From positions 11,346,001 to 11,410,000 of the forward strand of contig CM114272.1 of assembly GCA_050084515.1 (NCBI GenBank): a DNA stretch of 64,000 nucleotides, in the 5' to 3' direction. Numbering within the stretch: the stretch's first letter is position 1; each line of letters opens with the position of its first letter. Shown here piece after piece: positions 1 through 12,899 of the stretch. The DNA is from Blasia pusilla (taxonomy: Eukaryota; Marchantiophyta; Marchantiopsida; Blasiales). Below the pieces are notes generated by a model, which was given only the letters and a program-made list of their open reading frames with translations, ran no database searches and was not told the DNA's origin. The position numbers and the translations under genes are program-made.

Positions 1-2181
1 AAAGCCAAATTGACTGCTACTTACGGTTCACAACTTCCCGTAGACTCCACAAAATTCGCCAGAGGGCAGTAAGCACCAAGAGGACAAGCTATTCATATGC
101 ACAACAGACAGATCCGCAACTGTCAACGCGTTAGTGCCATGAAAAACTTCAGACATTTCGCAGTTTCACCTTATCCTGCCCATCCCAAACCTGACCCCAT
201 GCAGTACCTCCCTCCCATCCCCATCTACTCACGACGCGAGGAAGCACGAGGGCAAATTGTAAACGTCGCCTCTCCATCTCCATGCTTGCGAATTGATCGT
301 CGCTCGTCGATAGTGCTACATTCCCGAAAAGGACGGTACAAGAATTACATGACGAAAGAGCCCAAACTGCGCTCCTGCCTGTCGAAGAGCATCGATGTTT
401 TCCTCTCTTATCACTCGGTATAGAGGCAACTTACGCATCATACAGGTGAGACCGCGGGGGCAGAAGAATCCTGGACAACAAGGTTGAGGACTCGAGAAGC
501 GCACGGGGATGCCGTTCGCCACATCTGATTGTGAAGTGCCATTGGAGACGGATAATCCGGACCACCCCGGATCGCAAGCTGCCGACCAACTGAAGGAATT
601 GCAGTTGACAGTAGGAGGAGGTCCAGGATCCTTCATGCGGGAAATCTGGCTGACGTAGAACGATATTTCGGCTTCCCCGCACATCCGGTCCACGAAAGTG
701 TCTCCTGCGAACCAAGATGCGCACACATCAGTGCAGCAGAGCGACGAACTAAAACCATCACAGCCGATGCTTCGCATCGCTGATAAGCCGTGTTCGTTAG
801 AAAGATTAGATGGGATTGTATGGATGTAGGTGAGTGATTCTAGGACGGAGGTTGTCAAATATCATGAGCCAATCCAGAGTTGAGACAGTTCTGCGACAGA
901 AAACGTGAAGCCCCAGAGGATTCACTTCGGTACCGGAGCCCGCAGCTCGTGCAATGACGACGGTGAAAAATTTGTCACATTAGCCATCCCTAGTCGATCG
1001 AGGAGAGTTCACACTGACCTCGACAAGATTCTCTCATAAGATTTCGCGGGAATGCTCAGACCACGACTCCTGCTCTCGGAAACTAAGATTTCAACTCAAC
1101 AGGATCAATTTAGGTGGACTGCTCCAAGAAAGACGCTCGCCAAAGCTCCAGAAGGTCAGAGGCATTCAGGCCTACCTAGCAAGAGGAAGCATTCTCGTAG
1201 AACTGACGAATTTGAGCTGACATCGAAGGTGCTCCGCTTATCGGCCTCCCTGCATTCCCGGGAGGAACACCCGATTAGAATAACCAAGGCAGAGCGAAGG
1301 GATATCACTGCGCACAGCATCCGAATCTCGCGCAGATGGTTCGCACCAAATCCGCTGCTGGATACACCCGACACGAGTGCCGCCAGACCGACGGGAGACT
1401 GGACATCTCTTTCGGTCTAATTCTCGTCCCGACAGCAGGATTTTCGGGATTGCGTTCGCGGGCACCATATGCACAACCCGCAGAAATTGCAACTAGTACT
1501 ACTACCTGTTCAGATACCGACTTCATCCACAACACAGAGACGCGGCCAGACGCTCCCACTTCCATAGAAGCAACTATCTAACGGACATCTTCTTGAGCCC
1601 TTCCTTCAGCCGCACGAGTCGGATTGAGAGCCCGATCACGCCTCCACTATGCGCATACGATCAAAATTCGTATGCAGTCTACCGGAGGCGTGGAACTGCT
1701 TGAAAAGAAGTTGGAGTGAGAGTAAATGTCTCCAGAAATGCCCGTCTTCCAGCGAACAGAAAAAACTCACAAGCTCCCCGTCGTGAGCGCGACGTCCAGA
1801 ATCTGAAGAAATACGTCGAAAGGAAGATCATCGAACTTACACGTCCTGAATGCAGAAGCCGTATCTTTTCGCGACTTCAGCTGTGATCAAGTCGCCCGAT
1901 CGAGTGAAATTGTCCATAACGTATTGGGGCAGCTGATCTGTGGGGTTGAAACTCTGATCCCAACCTGGGGGTGAGTTGTCAGGTACGCGAGGAAGAGAAT
2001 GATTGACATTTTGGAAGTCGGGCGGCAAAGCGGCGACGTCAGGAGGCAGAGGAGGGCCTTGAGTCGCTACGTTTTTCAAATTCGAAGCACTGATTCGTAG
2101 GGCTACAGCTACAATCAAAATCACCAACCGGAGCCCGAAAAGTGTATGGATCCCAAACCACCTGCTCATTCTCCCGATCAT
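1..2181 (-). CDS. ABCG (WBC) half-transporter, plant ABCG24/28/29 type, 5' part only
   Basis: Four coding exons join in phase: 1841-2181, 1176-1249, 435-704 and 25-88, with donors GTAAGT, GTAGGC, GTAAGT and GTAAGT; the gene then leaves the window. The ATG at 2181 (a second at 2169) opens a signal-peptide-like segment starting MSRWFGIHTLF and rich in L, V and I. Exon 1 ends in the family motif YGFCIQDV. Exon 3 carries CGEAEISFY and CCPGFFCPRGLTC (about residues 214-226); exon 4 continues with CPLGAYCP. This Cys-rich extracytosolic domain precedes the nucleotide-binding and membrane domains in plant ABCG24/28/29 proteins; those domains lie off the left edge. The family are half-size ABC exporters that dimerise in membranes; the substrate cannot be inferred. 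I recalled the Arabidopsis comparison from memory. Exon 2 (24 full codons, phase 1/1) is less conserved than the others but fits both phases and expected length. Confidence 0.88.
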
Positions 2182-5170
2182 CCCACGTCGCAGCTTCTTG
2201 GAGAGAAGAAATGAGCCTCTAGCTCTTCCAGCAGCCAAATCAGTAAGAACTTCCCTTTGAATCACCGCCTCACTAGACGATGTGCCTCTGTTCCGAAGCA
2301 GGGACTGATTATCCGAAGTCCCTGTTTCTCTGTGCGCACATGCACCGCGTTTCCACTCAGCAGATTACAGAGTGGGCATAGATTACGAGGTCCCAACCAC
2401 AACCTGCACAAGCTCTTTCACCCGAATCCTCCGGAATCGACAAGTCCGTTCTTTCTCTCAAATACACAACTTTCTGACCATCCTCGACTGGTATCAGCGA
2501 CATCTTCCAGGGAGATGGGTTGTGGCAATCTCAGATGAGTTTTCGTTCCCGTTTGATGATCAACAGCGACGGGCGGAAGCCAAATTCCAGCTCTCCGTCA
2601 TTCGTCACGACGACGAATTAAATATACTCATGACGTGGTGCTCCAAGTCCCAACACATACATCAAGCAAACTCCTCGACTCTGTCTCCAAAATCTGCACG
2701 ACGCCTGATGCAGTCGGTGATAGGTGTAAACACCACGCCTCCGGAATACAATGGACCTGCCTATGCTGAATCTTCTTCGGATCAACTTCCTAATGCTCCG
2801 CAAACGACCTCTGACCAATCCTACCGCGCGACATGAGCTCAAAGCCCATTTCACTCAAACTCGGGGAACATTTGCCGTTTCCCGCTGATCGCAGGTCTCT
2901 GTTGGTCCCCGGCCCACCGTTTACGTTCAGTCGCACAAACAGCGGTCCGCCACGAACACCGTACCGCTTCTGAAGAAAGAGGAGCGATGTCAGTCTCCGG
3001 AGCTCGCCATGAACAAACACTTCAGGGGCTGTTTCTGCTGAATCTGCTGCTGCTGCTGCCTGCAACCTGCCCCCATTCCACGACATTCGAAAGTAGAAAT
3101 GGAGGAGCAAAGATTCCGTACCAGCTCTCTGACTCCCCTATTCCTGCCCTCTCTCGACTAGGCGTCGATCATCCGAGTCTCGTTCCCTCGGAAACCCAAA
3201 GCTCCTGGAATCGCAATCCTTGTCAACGCGAACCGCAGCTTGTTTAGTTTTATTACCTCGCCTCGCCTCGCCTTCACGTCCAAATTAGGCGCAAGCACCC
3301 CGACATTCGCTCTTGATGGTTTCCGCCCTGCCCTGTTCACGGCTCTCCGGAAATCGTCAGCGATGAACGAGATTGTGACTGTGCGGAGAGAGACCGAGGG
3401 CTGAGAGACAACTGCCTGACGGACGGACGGACGGACGGACCGGAAGGGAGACAGGAAGGGCCCGAAGTTCCCATACCCTTCCTCACAGGAGCGCTCCGCC
3501 AAATCCTCCACACCTATCCTTTCCTCCTGCTATATTTAACTCCGCTGAGGAAGCGCCAAAGGTTACAAAGTTCGGAGTCCGATTACGACAACGCTCTGCT
3601 GGAAGGTCTGGCGGCCTCATGCCTTCCGAATAAAAGAGGGGATTCAATTTGTCCTTGAAAAAGAAAAGGGTGGGATATTCCCTTCTAGGGTAGACAATAT
3701 AACAACTCCTACTAAACTATGACTACTATTTAGTGTGCATATGGCGACTACTACTTAGTGGGCATATCGCGACGGTGTCTCTCCCACAGTTTGAACTCGC
3801 CCGCCCCAAAAGTTTATTGGCCGGGGCACGCTCCAAACTATAGAGATCGGTTGTCTACATAAAAAAATCACGGTAGTTAAGGACAGTTCTTTTTCGACGG
3901 GAATGCGCTCTTCATCTCCCGTCGAGAAATGGACGAGTCAAACCTCTTTCCCATAGCCCGTACATTTCCACGCCTAGAAGAACAAAGCAATGTCATTCGT
4001 GAAATCGACTATAGAGACGAGTCTTCTTCTCCCCTGCTCCTTGTAGCAATCACTTGGATTCGCACAACCTCTCTTGAGTAGGATCCGTCACTCATGCATC
4101 TTGACCATCAAAGAGTCAATGAGCGCTAGCTTTCCATCACGCCAGTTCCAAATATGCGAAGGTAGGGCTTTGAGGCGGAGAAGCGCGTCTCCGACGTCAT
4201 GGATAAGGAACACCCGAAGAAACTGGGTCCGTAGCGCAACCTACTAGCTGTACCGAAGGCGAACCTCACCCGTCGGCGTGTGCTGCGAGAACTATCCTTT
4301 CACTTGAGGGCGGAATACATGCGAACCACGCCTCGAATCGCGCTCGCTCCAGTCGAGACGTCCCATACATGCGATGAACCTCCGCCACGGCACGCACCTC
4401 CTGTGCCTTGAATTTCATTACTCAGGATTCCCCCCTCCATCCTCTCTCTCCCACAGGCTTCCAATCCTCTCATGGAAACCCGCTGCATCGCCCCTTTCTC
4501 ATTCAAGTGCAGCTCTCAACTTCACGTCGCGACGACGAACAGCGCGGCTGTATCGCACCCACAGATCTTCGCAAACTCTGCCAATCGCCCTCTACGTACT
4601 TCGATCGACATGGAGTCTACGTACTCGGAGTTGTGGAGTCCATGTGGACTCGCTCTGCTTCGCCATCACTCGATCCTCCTGAAGGGGGGGAATAAAGTCC
4701 TCTTCGTGCGAACTCGCTGGCTCCTTTGTTTCGTTGGAGGCAGTCGTACGGAGGAACTCGGGAACATGACTCGGTACTAGGGGTGGCTGTCGGGATCACC
4801 GCCATGCGGCGAGTCACCGGTGTTCTGGCTGGAGACCGGGAAGGGTTCTTGAGGGTTTCACCTCTCAGGAAAGTAGGGACCGGTCACTGGTTTTGGGAAG
4901 AAGGCCGGGACGGAGGGCTCCCCGGAAACTGGATGGAAGTGAAAAGTAAACGGGATCCTTGGATGGACTGAAAGTAGGGCTTCCGAAGTTTGATGAGCGC
5001 GTCCCTCCTCTGGAATCTGCACAAAGGTTCGCTGCAGGGTCTACAGGATCGGCTGAAGGATCTTGGCATGTGGTACCGCGATCATACGCCAGCACTGGAG
5101 ACTTCTACTTCTAACTTGTGAGCGAACTTGACTTTGAGGCGTTTGAGATTTTATTATTTGGAGTGAACAG
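2182..5170. other. GC-rich upstream region of the ABCG gene, no gene recognised
   Basis: Many short frames are open on both strands, but none shows a family motif, consistent start context or splice logic. The stretch next to 2181 should hold the 5' UTR and promoter of the ABCG gene. A minus-strand TTAAATATAG lies at about 3529-3540 and could be a distant TATA-like site, but it is about 1.35 kb from the ATG and unproven. The composition matches the gene island rather than the AT-rich DNA to the right. Confidence 0.5.
3416..3442. repeat. (GGAC)n microsatellite
   Basis: About five to six uninterrupted GGAC units followed by GGAAGG-type sequence, in the GC-rich region upstream of the ABCG gene. 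Confidence 0.9.
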
Positions 5171-5176
5171 TTAAAG

Positions 5177-5482
5177 GGGCTGTCCCCATGGAAACCGCGA
5201 GGATGGGTCGCATAAGTCCTATGTCCCCGGGTCCTCTATTTGAACCGGCAAGTCTGAAGGTATTTACGGCCATTTCACCCGTAATCAGGCAAGAATTTTC
5301 TGTTTCGTAAATGAAAAACGAGTTATAGCGTGATGCGACCCAAGGATTGTCCTTGGAATTTCCGCCCTAATTTTTGCGGCGTGGACAGATCAAAGACCAA
5401 TTTTCAGTCCGTTAAGTTTTAGTGGTCATGGTGATCGGGGTCCCCGCGACCCAAAACTTGCCCCATGGGAACGTGTCCTCAT
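5177..5482. repeat. Possible short inverted-repeat element at the GC/AT boundary
   Basis: Imperfect inverted ends are visible. On the left, CCCATGG (5185-5191) is followed by GGGTCGC. On the right, the reverse complement again gives CCCATGG (5463-5469) and then GGGTCGC. The centre contains a small hairpin CCAAGGA-TTG-TCCTTGG near 5341-5358. The arms are only moderately similar and no target duplication was found, so a MITE is possible but weakly supported. Confidence 0.3.
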
Positions 5483-5499
5483 AAGCACATTACCCCCTC

Positions 5500-5990
5500 T
5501 CCTGATTTTCTCCGCCTTATGGAGATTTTGTTGTTGTCGTCTTGTTTCGTGTTGTGAAAATGCCATGTGTAAATTGAATAGGATATTGAAAAGTAAGCAG
5601 CCATCCTATTCAATATAGTGTATGTGGTGAGAGATTTTTTTTAATATCAAATTATGAAATATTCAATTCATGACAAGTGTCTTCTCTACATTTCGGAAGT
5701 GTTTCTTTTTCTCATTTCAACTATATTAGTTTATATTAGATATTTGCAATATATGGAAATAATCTATGGAAAATATTTCTAGTTAATTATTTCATGACAT
5801 GATTTTGAAAAAAATATGACAAATGAGGATGATGAAATCTTAAAGAAATTTTTTCACACAAGAATTTGACACGAATGAATTTGAAAAAGAAACCACATGA
5901 CACTCATAAGGCATCTTTCACCACCTAACACAATCTCACTCTTCTAAGTTATATTCCTTTCCTCTATCCAAACTCTCTCCTTAATAATAT
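5500..5990. other. AT-rich intergenic DNA
   Basis: Composition drops abruptly from the GC-rich island on the left. No open frame, RNA gene or repeat could be recognised. Confidence 0.6.
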
Positions 5991-5991
5991 G

Positions 5992-6542
5992 CAAGGTTGC
6001 ACAAAAACAAACTTGTCTTGAGACGTGTTTGGCACTAGTCCACGCCAAAATGAGCCAGTGCCAAATGGATCTATGCTGAACGGGTCCCATCTGCGGGTTT
6101 TTTTTTTACTTGAGTTGCCCGTGCAGGCTCAAGACGCGGGAATAGGAGCAAGGTTGGATTAAGGATACATGGCAAGAATCGAATGGGTGTGCAAGATACA
6201 TGGACGTTTCAAGCCTAGGTCGAGCCTGTAGTGGCCCACCCAAGGCCTACGCGAGCTTAGCGCAAGCCTAGGTGTGAAGGCCAATGTTGGTCTTGTGTGG
6301 GCCATGCGTTGGCTCAACGCGGGCGTGTGAGCTTAATGTGAGGGCCATGCCATCTCAACATGAGTTGAATGCGGGCTAGAAAACATGTGGCAAGAATCAG
6401 AAATGGGTCGCTATGCTGGGATGCGGGTTGGCCGAGCCCATGTCTACAGTGCGCGCGGTGGGAATCCACGCCCGTAAGGACCTATCCGTCCTAAGGATTT
6501 ACATGAGTCCGCAAACAAAAAACTTGTCCATGTACAACCTTG
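5992..6542. mobile_element. hAT-like non-autonomous element, copy A
   Basis: The left end is CAAGGTTGCACA; the right end, reverse-complemented, is CAAGGTTGTACA, followed in both cases by a (G/T)ACAAG-like subterminal stretch. The flanking 8-mers are ATAATATG (left) and ATAATGTG (right), a one-mismatch target duplication. Ends that fit YARNG plus an 8-bp duplication are typical of the hAT superfamily. The interior is GC-rich (GGCCCAC, GCGGGC runs) in AT-rich surroundings and has no coding capacity, so it would depend on a transposase elsewhere. Confidence 0.65.
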
Positions 6543-6823
6543 ATAATGTGCATAGGTCACCTCACTAATCCCTACCTTAGACTAGCTACCGATAATAGTG
6601 TGTCAAATATCACTTTCTTAAGATGAAAAGTAAAATCTGCTCAAAATAAGGAACTTTCTTGAAGAGGAAAGGTCCTCAACATTGCTCTAAACGACCCCAA
6701 AACAAAGGATAATCTACACATTGAGGTTTTCCTAATTCTTAAGTACATCATCCCTAACCTCTTGAGATTATCTTCCGACCGCCTCGAAGACTCTATGGAT
6801 GCTCTACTACTTGTCTATCTGCT

Positions 6824-7030
6824 CAAGGTTGCATAGAGACAAAAGTGTGTGTGTGTGTGTGTGTGTGTAGACATGTCCGCGCGGGCCTAGGTTCTTGTCA
6901 CGTGCACTCAGGCCCACCCCACCTGGCCCGCAACGTAGGCTTGGCACATATATGTCCATCTTAGGGATGGACATAAGTCCGCGGATATGGATATGTACAT
7001 GGACGCAAAATTTTTTTGTGTGCAACCTTG
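6824..7030. mobile_element. hAT-like non-autonomous element, copy B
   Basis: It starts CAAGGTTGCATA and ends TGCAACCTTG. It shares with copy C the internal block around CCATCTTAGGGATGGACATAAGTCCGC (6950-6982), next to the right end. The flanking 8-mers TATCTGCT and CATACGCT agree at five of eight positions, so the target duplication is weak here. A (GT)n tract at 6844-6868 lies inside the left part. The element is only 207 bp long. Confidence 0.6.
6844..6868. repeat. (GT)n microsatellite
   Basis: Twelve or so uninterrupted GT units inside hAT-like copy B. Confidence 0.9.
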
Positions 7031-9040
7031 CATACGCTACAAGTTTGTGCATCATTTGTACAAACATTTGATGCTTATTATGAGAAAATTATAAATAATA
7101 AATTTGAATTGATCTTAAAATAATTTGATCATGGTGACTTATGTTCAAAATTACTTGATATTGACGCATTTCCCTCCGCATAAATTTTTTGAATAATCGC
7201 AAAAATTATTTAATTATGCGAATTAACAGATAGTTATGCATAGATGGGAAAATGGTAAAAATAGAAATAATTACTATTGAGTTAGAATTTTTTTTGGAGA
7301 AATATTTGTATGAATTATCTTGAATTTGAAAAAAAAACCTTGAAGGTATTGCATGAGAAGAATAAAAATCTTGAAAATTATCATTAATGAATGATGCTTG
7401 GTAAATTCTATTTCAACATGATCACAACCCCTTCAAATAACTATTCAATTTTTTCATGACTGTATCACATGAAAGTGTTTAATAGTTGTAAACACTAGTA
7501 GGTACTTATGTGATGCACAAGTATCTACTATTTGTACATATAGATCATTTGAATTATCCACCATTAGCCCATGATTGATCTCTAACAGAATCCAAATCTA
7601 CTTTCACGAACTCCAAGCCTGCCCCTAATTTTACCGGCTCCACATTCAATTTTAAATTATCAAGTACATATGTCAAAATAATTGGCTAAAAATGTCAAAT
7701 GTGAGCACTAGAGGCGTTTGAAAATTGAAGGGGCACATTGGACTAATACTATAGTATTTGACTATTTTTTTTTCTTGTTCATACTTCTATCACAAACTTC
7801 CCCATAATTTGGGGGCCTCAATGCCTCGTACTATCTAGTGAGATAGATAGACTAATTTTCTTTTTTTTCACTTTTTTTTTTGAAATTTCATCTCAAGAAA
7901 AAAAATTAAAACTATAAGGTACGGAGCCTAAAACTAAATATAAAATGAGACCATATATATAATTTAGTTAAAATCGGTATGGATTGGAACATTTTTTTGT
8001 CGGTGGATGAATGCTTGATAAACATGTGTTATTTATTTGGAAAGAATACAAAACAAATTTATATAAATGATGAGAGAACTCATGACAAGAAAGGGCACTA
8101 ATAGAGCTACTTATCTCTTGCTTATGGCAACTCCCAAACGTGGGAGTTATAACTTTTCCCGTTTGGAGAAAGGAGTACCTTTTGGGTAGGAAAATTTCTC
8201 CAAATGGCAACTCATGAGTGACATTTGAAAGGAAAATTTTATCTTCTTTGGGTTGATGTCCAAATAATAAAATTTTCTCTTCAAAATTTTAAATATTAGA
8301 ATAAAAATTCCACATGCGTAAACTACATAGGAGTTAAATAAATGTGTAATCTACATTATTATTGAAGAGTGCCTTTCATGATTCAAACTCCTCTCGTGTT
8401 GACCTCACGCATATTCATCCTTGGGTTAGTTGACCCGAGATCAAGATCCCTACCCCTTAACCACAAGTTCTCTTTGCATAGGAGAGTAAAAATTTATTAA
8501 TACCAATTCTCACATGCATGAGAATGTAGTGAAGTGAAGGATGTGCTCACAACAAAGGTGGAGGTCCCTGGTTCGATTGTTCTAAAGTGCAACTTGTTTT
8601 GCATGAGTCCCTCTTGAATTATAAGCCACTTCCAACTCGTGTTGCACTAACCCGATGATGAATAGACACGAGGCTTGTTGACACCTGACCCTCTCAGCCA
8701 ATAGCTCAATTTTTCAACTAATAAAAAATTTCAAAATTGATGTAAAATGTCACATCAAATTTTTAAAATGGATTGAATATTAATCATTTAATCCCAACGG
8801 ACTAATCTATAGAGTTAAGAGAAGATCAATTTAAAAAATCCTTCCTCTTACCATCGAACTTTCTTGGGTTCTTATAATGTTTACATATGTCAATTCAAGA
8901 GAGAGAATTAAATCAAAGATTAAAAAGAGAGGATTAAAATAAATGAGGGTGAGGGTGATGGGACCCGTCATAAACTATTTTCTTAACCCTAAACCCTCTT
9001 CTTCTTTTTTAACAATTCAAGAATTGTCAGAGTCCAAGTT
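7031..9040. other. AT-rich intergenic DNA
   Basis: No protein family, RNA gene or clear repeat is recognised. The open frame at 7968-8210 (-) has no motif. A CTGGTTCGATTG block near 8570 and a minus-strand TGTGGTTAAGGGG block near 8455 resemble fragments of tRNA-derived SINEs, but are too short to call. Confidence 0.5.
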
Positions 9041-9935
9041 ACTCTAGTACTAATAGAGTCCAAGTTGATAAGGCCATTCACTCCATGCTACGGGGAGAAG
9101 AAAACAGTCCCATCGGTGAAAGTCGCCGGGGAAACCAAAGGAGTTTCATAAGTTCCAAACTCTTTCCGTCACCGTCTGGATCTACTACGACTATGATACT
9201 ATGTACGTGGTTGAAATGATTTCACTCACACGGCTTAAAGACAGGATACGTGGTAACTACCCTGGAGGTATTTGGGCCATGTCGTATCAAGCCTGCAATG
9301 ACGACTTGACACGAGGTTTCGTCACAGGCCCAGTCCCGTCGGCATCGGACAGCTGTCCCGCTGTCCAGCTGCATGAACCCCGTTTTGTGAACGTTCACCG
9401 CGGGTGTAGGTGCTCGGTAACCCAAAGAGACGGGTCACGGGTCAGGTCGGATGTCACTGTATCCAGTGAGTGCCCTGACCGCGCACAGACGGCGAGAGGC
9501 AGCGTTGACATTGTCCAAAATTTGAACTTATAATAAAAATAGGCGAGGGATATAAAATTTACAAATTGTGGAACCCGGACCTTGGTGGGGTCCACTGGGA
9601 GGGAGGTGGAGGCCTTATGATTACAGAAAGCGCCAAAAGTTGGACCTTTGAAACGATTCGGAGAGGTTTGTGACTTTGTGGGTTGCTAAAGGGGGATAAC
9701 CGTCGGTCCGTCGTTCGTTCATTCACAAAGCCGTTAAATCGGCCCAAACGACGATTCTGCACGGAGCACTTTTCACCCGCGATACAGAAACGGGTGGATC
9801 GTGTGAACCGCGATCTTTCCTACGGAGCAGTGGATGGCAGATGACGTTGCGTCCAGTACCGGTCGTAATGGCCGTGAACTCTGCACTCCCGGTGGTTCCC
9901 GGGCCATGGAATGGCGGTCCATGTATTACCACATA
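9040..9935. other. GC-rich island without a recognised gene
   Basis: Composition rises and falls abruptly at both borders, as at the host-gene islands. Short frames overlap on both strands (for example 9201-9533 + and 9222-9425 -) with no motif or splice logic. A short imperfect hairpin built on GTGGAACCCGG and GGGGTCCAC sits at about 9569-9598. It may be a fragment of a gene, a promoter, or a decayed GC-rich element. Confidence 0.4.
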
Positions 9936-11260
9936 TTTGAATTAGCCACATATCATTTGCCTTTCCAATAATGATTTTTTATTTTTTAAATTAATTTAAA
10001 TGAAAATCGAATGATCATATTTTCATGTGAAATATGAGAAGAAGAGGTGTTCGAAAATAAAAGGTTATGCTCTATTAATAACACAAATAATTGAAACATG
10101 TGTGAAAAACCAATCTCCATGCCCATGGATGACGATCGCATCATCGATGTGCGGAATGAATATTCTGAGTAAAGAGTTAAGTTTTGATAATAATACTATT
10201 TAAGGATATTTTCTCGTTATATTTGTCATGAAATTAGTTTCTTGTTTTTGAGTGTTGTTTGTCAAGCGTGGGGGTTGTTGAAACTTTAAGAAGTAATCCT
10301 TTATTGAGAGAGTTGATGATGTGAAACTATTCCCATATTGATCATGAGTATTGTATTATGGGATTACAAGTTTTGATAGTTTGGTTATTTATATTATTGA
10401 TCATATTAGTTATTGCACTATATGAACCATATTAGAGTTATTATCGAGTACAAACATCCTACGTGACTTATTTATGGTCATCCTATTCTCCCACTTATAT
10501 ATCTAGTTAGCATTTGGGCCCTATCCTTGTTTCTTTAGGAAAAAGGAGACAATCATGCCTAGGGAGAATATTGAGGAATTGGTTGGGGGCGAGACAAGGA
10601 GAGATATTTATGCACCCATGGACTTCCTTTAACATCATTTGAGTAAAGAGTGTGTAGATGCATGTCATTTGAGAAAAGAACATGGCTACTAGGAGCATTA
10701 GCCCGAGGAAGTCCATTGGAGCATTATGTTGGAGATTAGAGTGGGGTGTCTACAACATAGGTGGTTAGGGTTGCTAAGTAACAACCAAATATTGAATATC
10801 GTTCTTCAAGTGAGGTCACGATGGAGACTTAGGAGCTAGTGGTAGGTCTCTTGTTTGATTTTATATGCATGGTTGCACTCCTATTATTAGTATAGTCTAC
10901 TTGTTGATTATGTATCTCTCACACCCCTCAATTTATTCTAGATTTAGACTACAACTACTTATTTCAATGTTTATTTTTGTTCACTCTGTTTGGTGTATCC
11001 TACATATGAGACTGAATGGACACTCAAACTGAAAACTTATATAATTTCTCATCATGTCCAAAAGTTCCTAGTAGTTGCACTCATCAACTCCAAGGCAAGG
11101 TAAATTTTGCATCACTTCAGCTTGGAACTGTTCTTTTTTATATTTATCAATTCATCTCTTCAATGATCAACCCATTTGAAGAAGATTCCATTTAATTGTC
11201 TAATGAGATTGGCATCATCAATGATCTTTATTGACTCAGATAATGAAAAAAAACCTATTC
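9936..11260. other. AT-rich intergenic DNA
   Basis: No supported gene. The frame at 10507-10716 (-) has no recognisable motif. Confidence 0.5.
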
Positions 11261-11284
11261 ACGCGAACCATTCTAGCGTGAGCC

Positions 11285-11338
11285 CGCTAGGGTTCGGATG
11301 TTCCGCTTGGCGCTCATTTGGTTACGAGGGTCGCGACA
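11285..11338 (+). repeat. Dispersed repeat, copy 1
   Basis: About 54 bp are nearly identical to 21982-22035. Both copies contain GATGTTCCG, then GCTCATTTGGTTA and GAGGGTCGCGACA; the visible differences are transitions (C/T, G/A). Similarity stops abruptly on both sides. It may be the end of a dispersed element. Confidence 0.6.
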
Positions 11339-11517
11339 ACCTGAACTCTGCTTTCAAAACTTGTGATTCAATGGCGCTATCCAAGTGCGCCTTCAATTCA
11401 TCTTCCATGACGAATTATGCTTGTTTACTTTCATTGGCATTGGTTGTTCTTCCCCTCTTCTATCATCCTCTTTGTCGTGAGGACGGTCTTCATGAGGTGG
11501 CAACTCCATCTTGTCTT

Positions 11518-12800
11518 TTACCAAAATGCAAAAGGAAATGGTCGTTTAGAAAAGATTCCAATACTGAAGACACGATGACATTCGATACATCCATGGATCA
11601 ACCAAACTTCATCAAGTCTTCCATTTCTTATGAAAAATATAGAATCCTCAAACGGATTTAAAATGATCACACTACCGTGATTACTGGCCTTAATCCCAAA
11701 TTTATATAGTCTACACCTAATATTTTTGCATTTACTCTGATATATGTAATAAAATACTCTAAGCTTTTGCATTAAGAGGGGTTCGGAGCTAATGCCCACT
11801 TTCGAATCCTTTCCAAATAAGTGAATCTCATATTGCTTGGGCATCCCTGACAGCGAGGTTGTATGTCACATAGTTGAAATTCTTCACAATCATTCCTAGG
11901 GCATAGATTTCAGTGGCTATGCTAAAAGGAAGATTCTTAGGTCCCGTTGTCAACTCCGCTGCTATATGCCCAACATGATCTTTTTGTTCATGGTGCCATC
12001 ATCTATGAGGTGACTCTAAGCACTCATCATTAACATAGCATTTCCCCAATCTCCAACCCGATATATGGGTTTTAGTTGGATCCAAGATGGATGAAAATAT
12101 TCCTAGTATGAAGATCGGTATGAAAATTCCACGCTTGTTGATAATCTCCATGGTACCAAAAAGGGCAACCACAAGATGAACAACATTTGATGCTATTGCG
12201 AGACATCTGACCTTTTCCAACTCTCCTAAACTAGCCCCTCCGTTTTTCAAGGTATGGCACGCTCGCAACCAATTTTCAAGATGTCCATCATTCTAATATA
12301 GATAGATGCAACGGGGTGTCAACCTTCCCACCATGCGAACAACAGCGCGATGTAAAATACTCGCAAACATCTCCTCGTGCATCATTGATTTTTTTAAAAA
12401 TGATCAAGATCATTCCTTAGACGCCTTGATGCAATAGTACATATCTTCACTAAAGCCAAGAATTTCTTTATTTTACAACGATACACAGTTTCGTATAAAC
12501 CTGATCCCACAATATCCTCAGGATCATCTCCTACTACTGTATAATATGTTCTTGTAAAAAATCCTCGTAACTCCTTATGGAACTAACAATGTGTGCCCCA
12601 CGGAAGTACAACGTCCCTTGCAAATTAAGACGTTGAGCATTTCTTAACTCTCCACTAAATCTTTCTATAAAAGCTTTCTCTACAACATTCAGCTTCTCAT
12701 TCTTATATGTCTTGAGATTGACATACACTCTCTCCACGTAAACACCTTATTGGGCACAAAACTTACTTAACCTCTCGGCCTCTTTGGCATCCACTTCCCA
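11518..12800 (-). pseudogene. Decayed minus-strand coding remnants, family unknown
   Basis: Three minus-strand open stretches (12534-12737, 11999-12268 and 11518-11844) lie in order. They have protein-like composition, for example VEKAFIERFSGELRNAQ in the first and IASNVVHLVVALFGTMEI in the second. Stops and frame changes separate them. I do not recognise the family. A decayed transposon or a fragmented host gene are both possible. The terminal fragment of an hAT-like element follows directly at 12838. Confidence 0.3.
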
Positions 12801-12837
12801 ATAAAATGCCTTTGAAACTCTCTTGGACAATCTTTGC

Positions 12838-12899
12838 AATATCCATCCTCGGGACGGATATTAGTCCGCCAACACGGACTTTGTCCGCGTCCAACCTTG
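12838..12899. mobile_element. hAT-like non-autonomous element, right-end fragment (copy D)
   Basis: It matches the right part of copies B and C: an ATCC-CGGGACGGAT block, then AGTCCGCC, GGACTTTGTCCG and the end CCAACCTTG. No matching left end was found upstream, so the copy is truncated. Confidence 0.5.

Noticed and set aside
1052-1581. Open frames on both strands within the ABCG gene
   Set aside because: They lie in ABCG introns or across its exon 1176-1249 in other frames and have no motif.
2257-3511. Several 80-154-codon frames upstream of ABCG
   Set aside because: They overlap one another on both strands, lack family motifs, and several start at non-ATG codons; expected by chance in GC-rich DNA.
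5070-5096. 5S rRNA-like start (GCGATCATAC and CCAGCACT)
   Set aside because: Only the first ~20 bases resemble 5S rRNA, with an insertion; the rest of the gene and its Pol III control region are absent.
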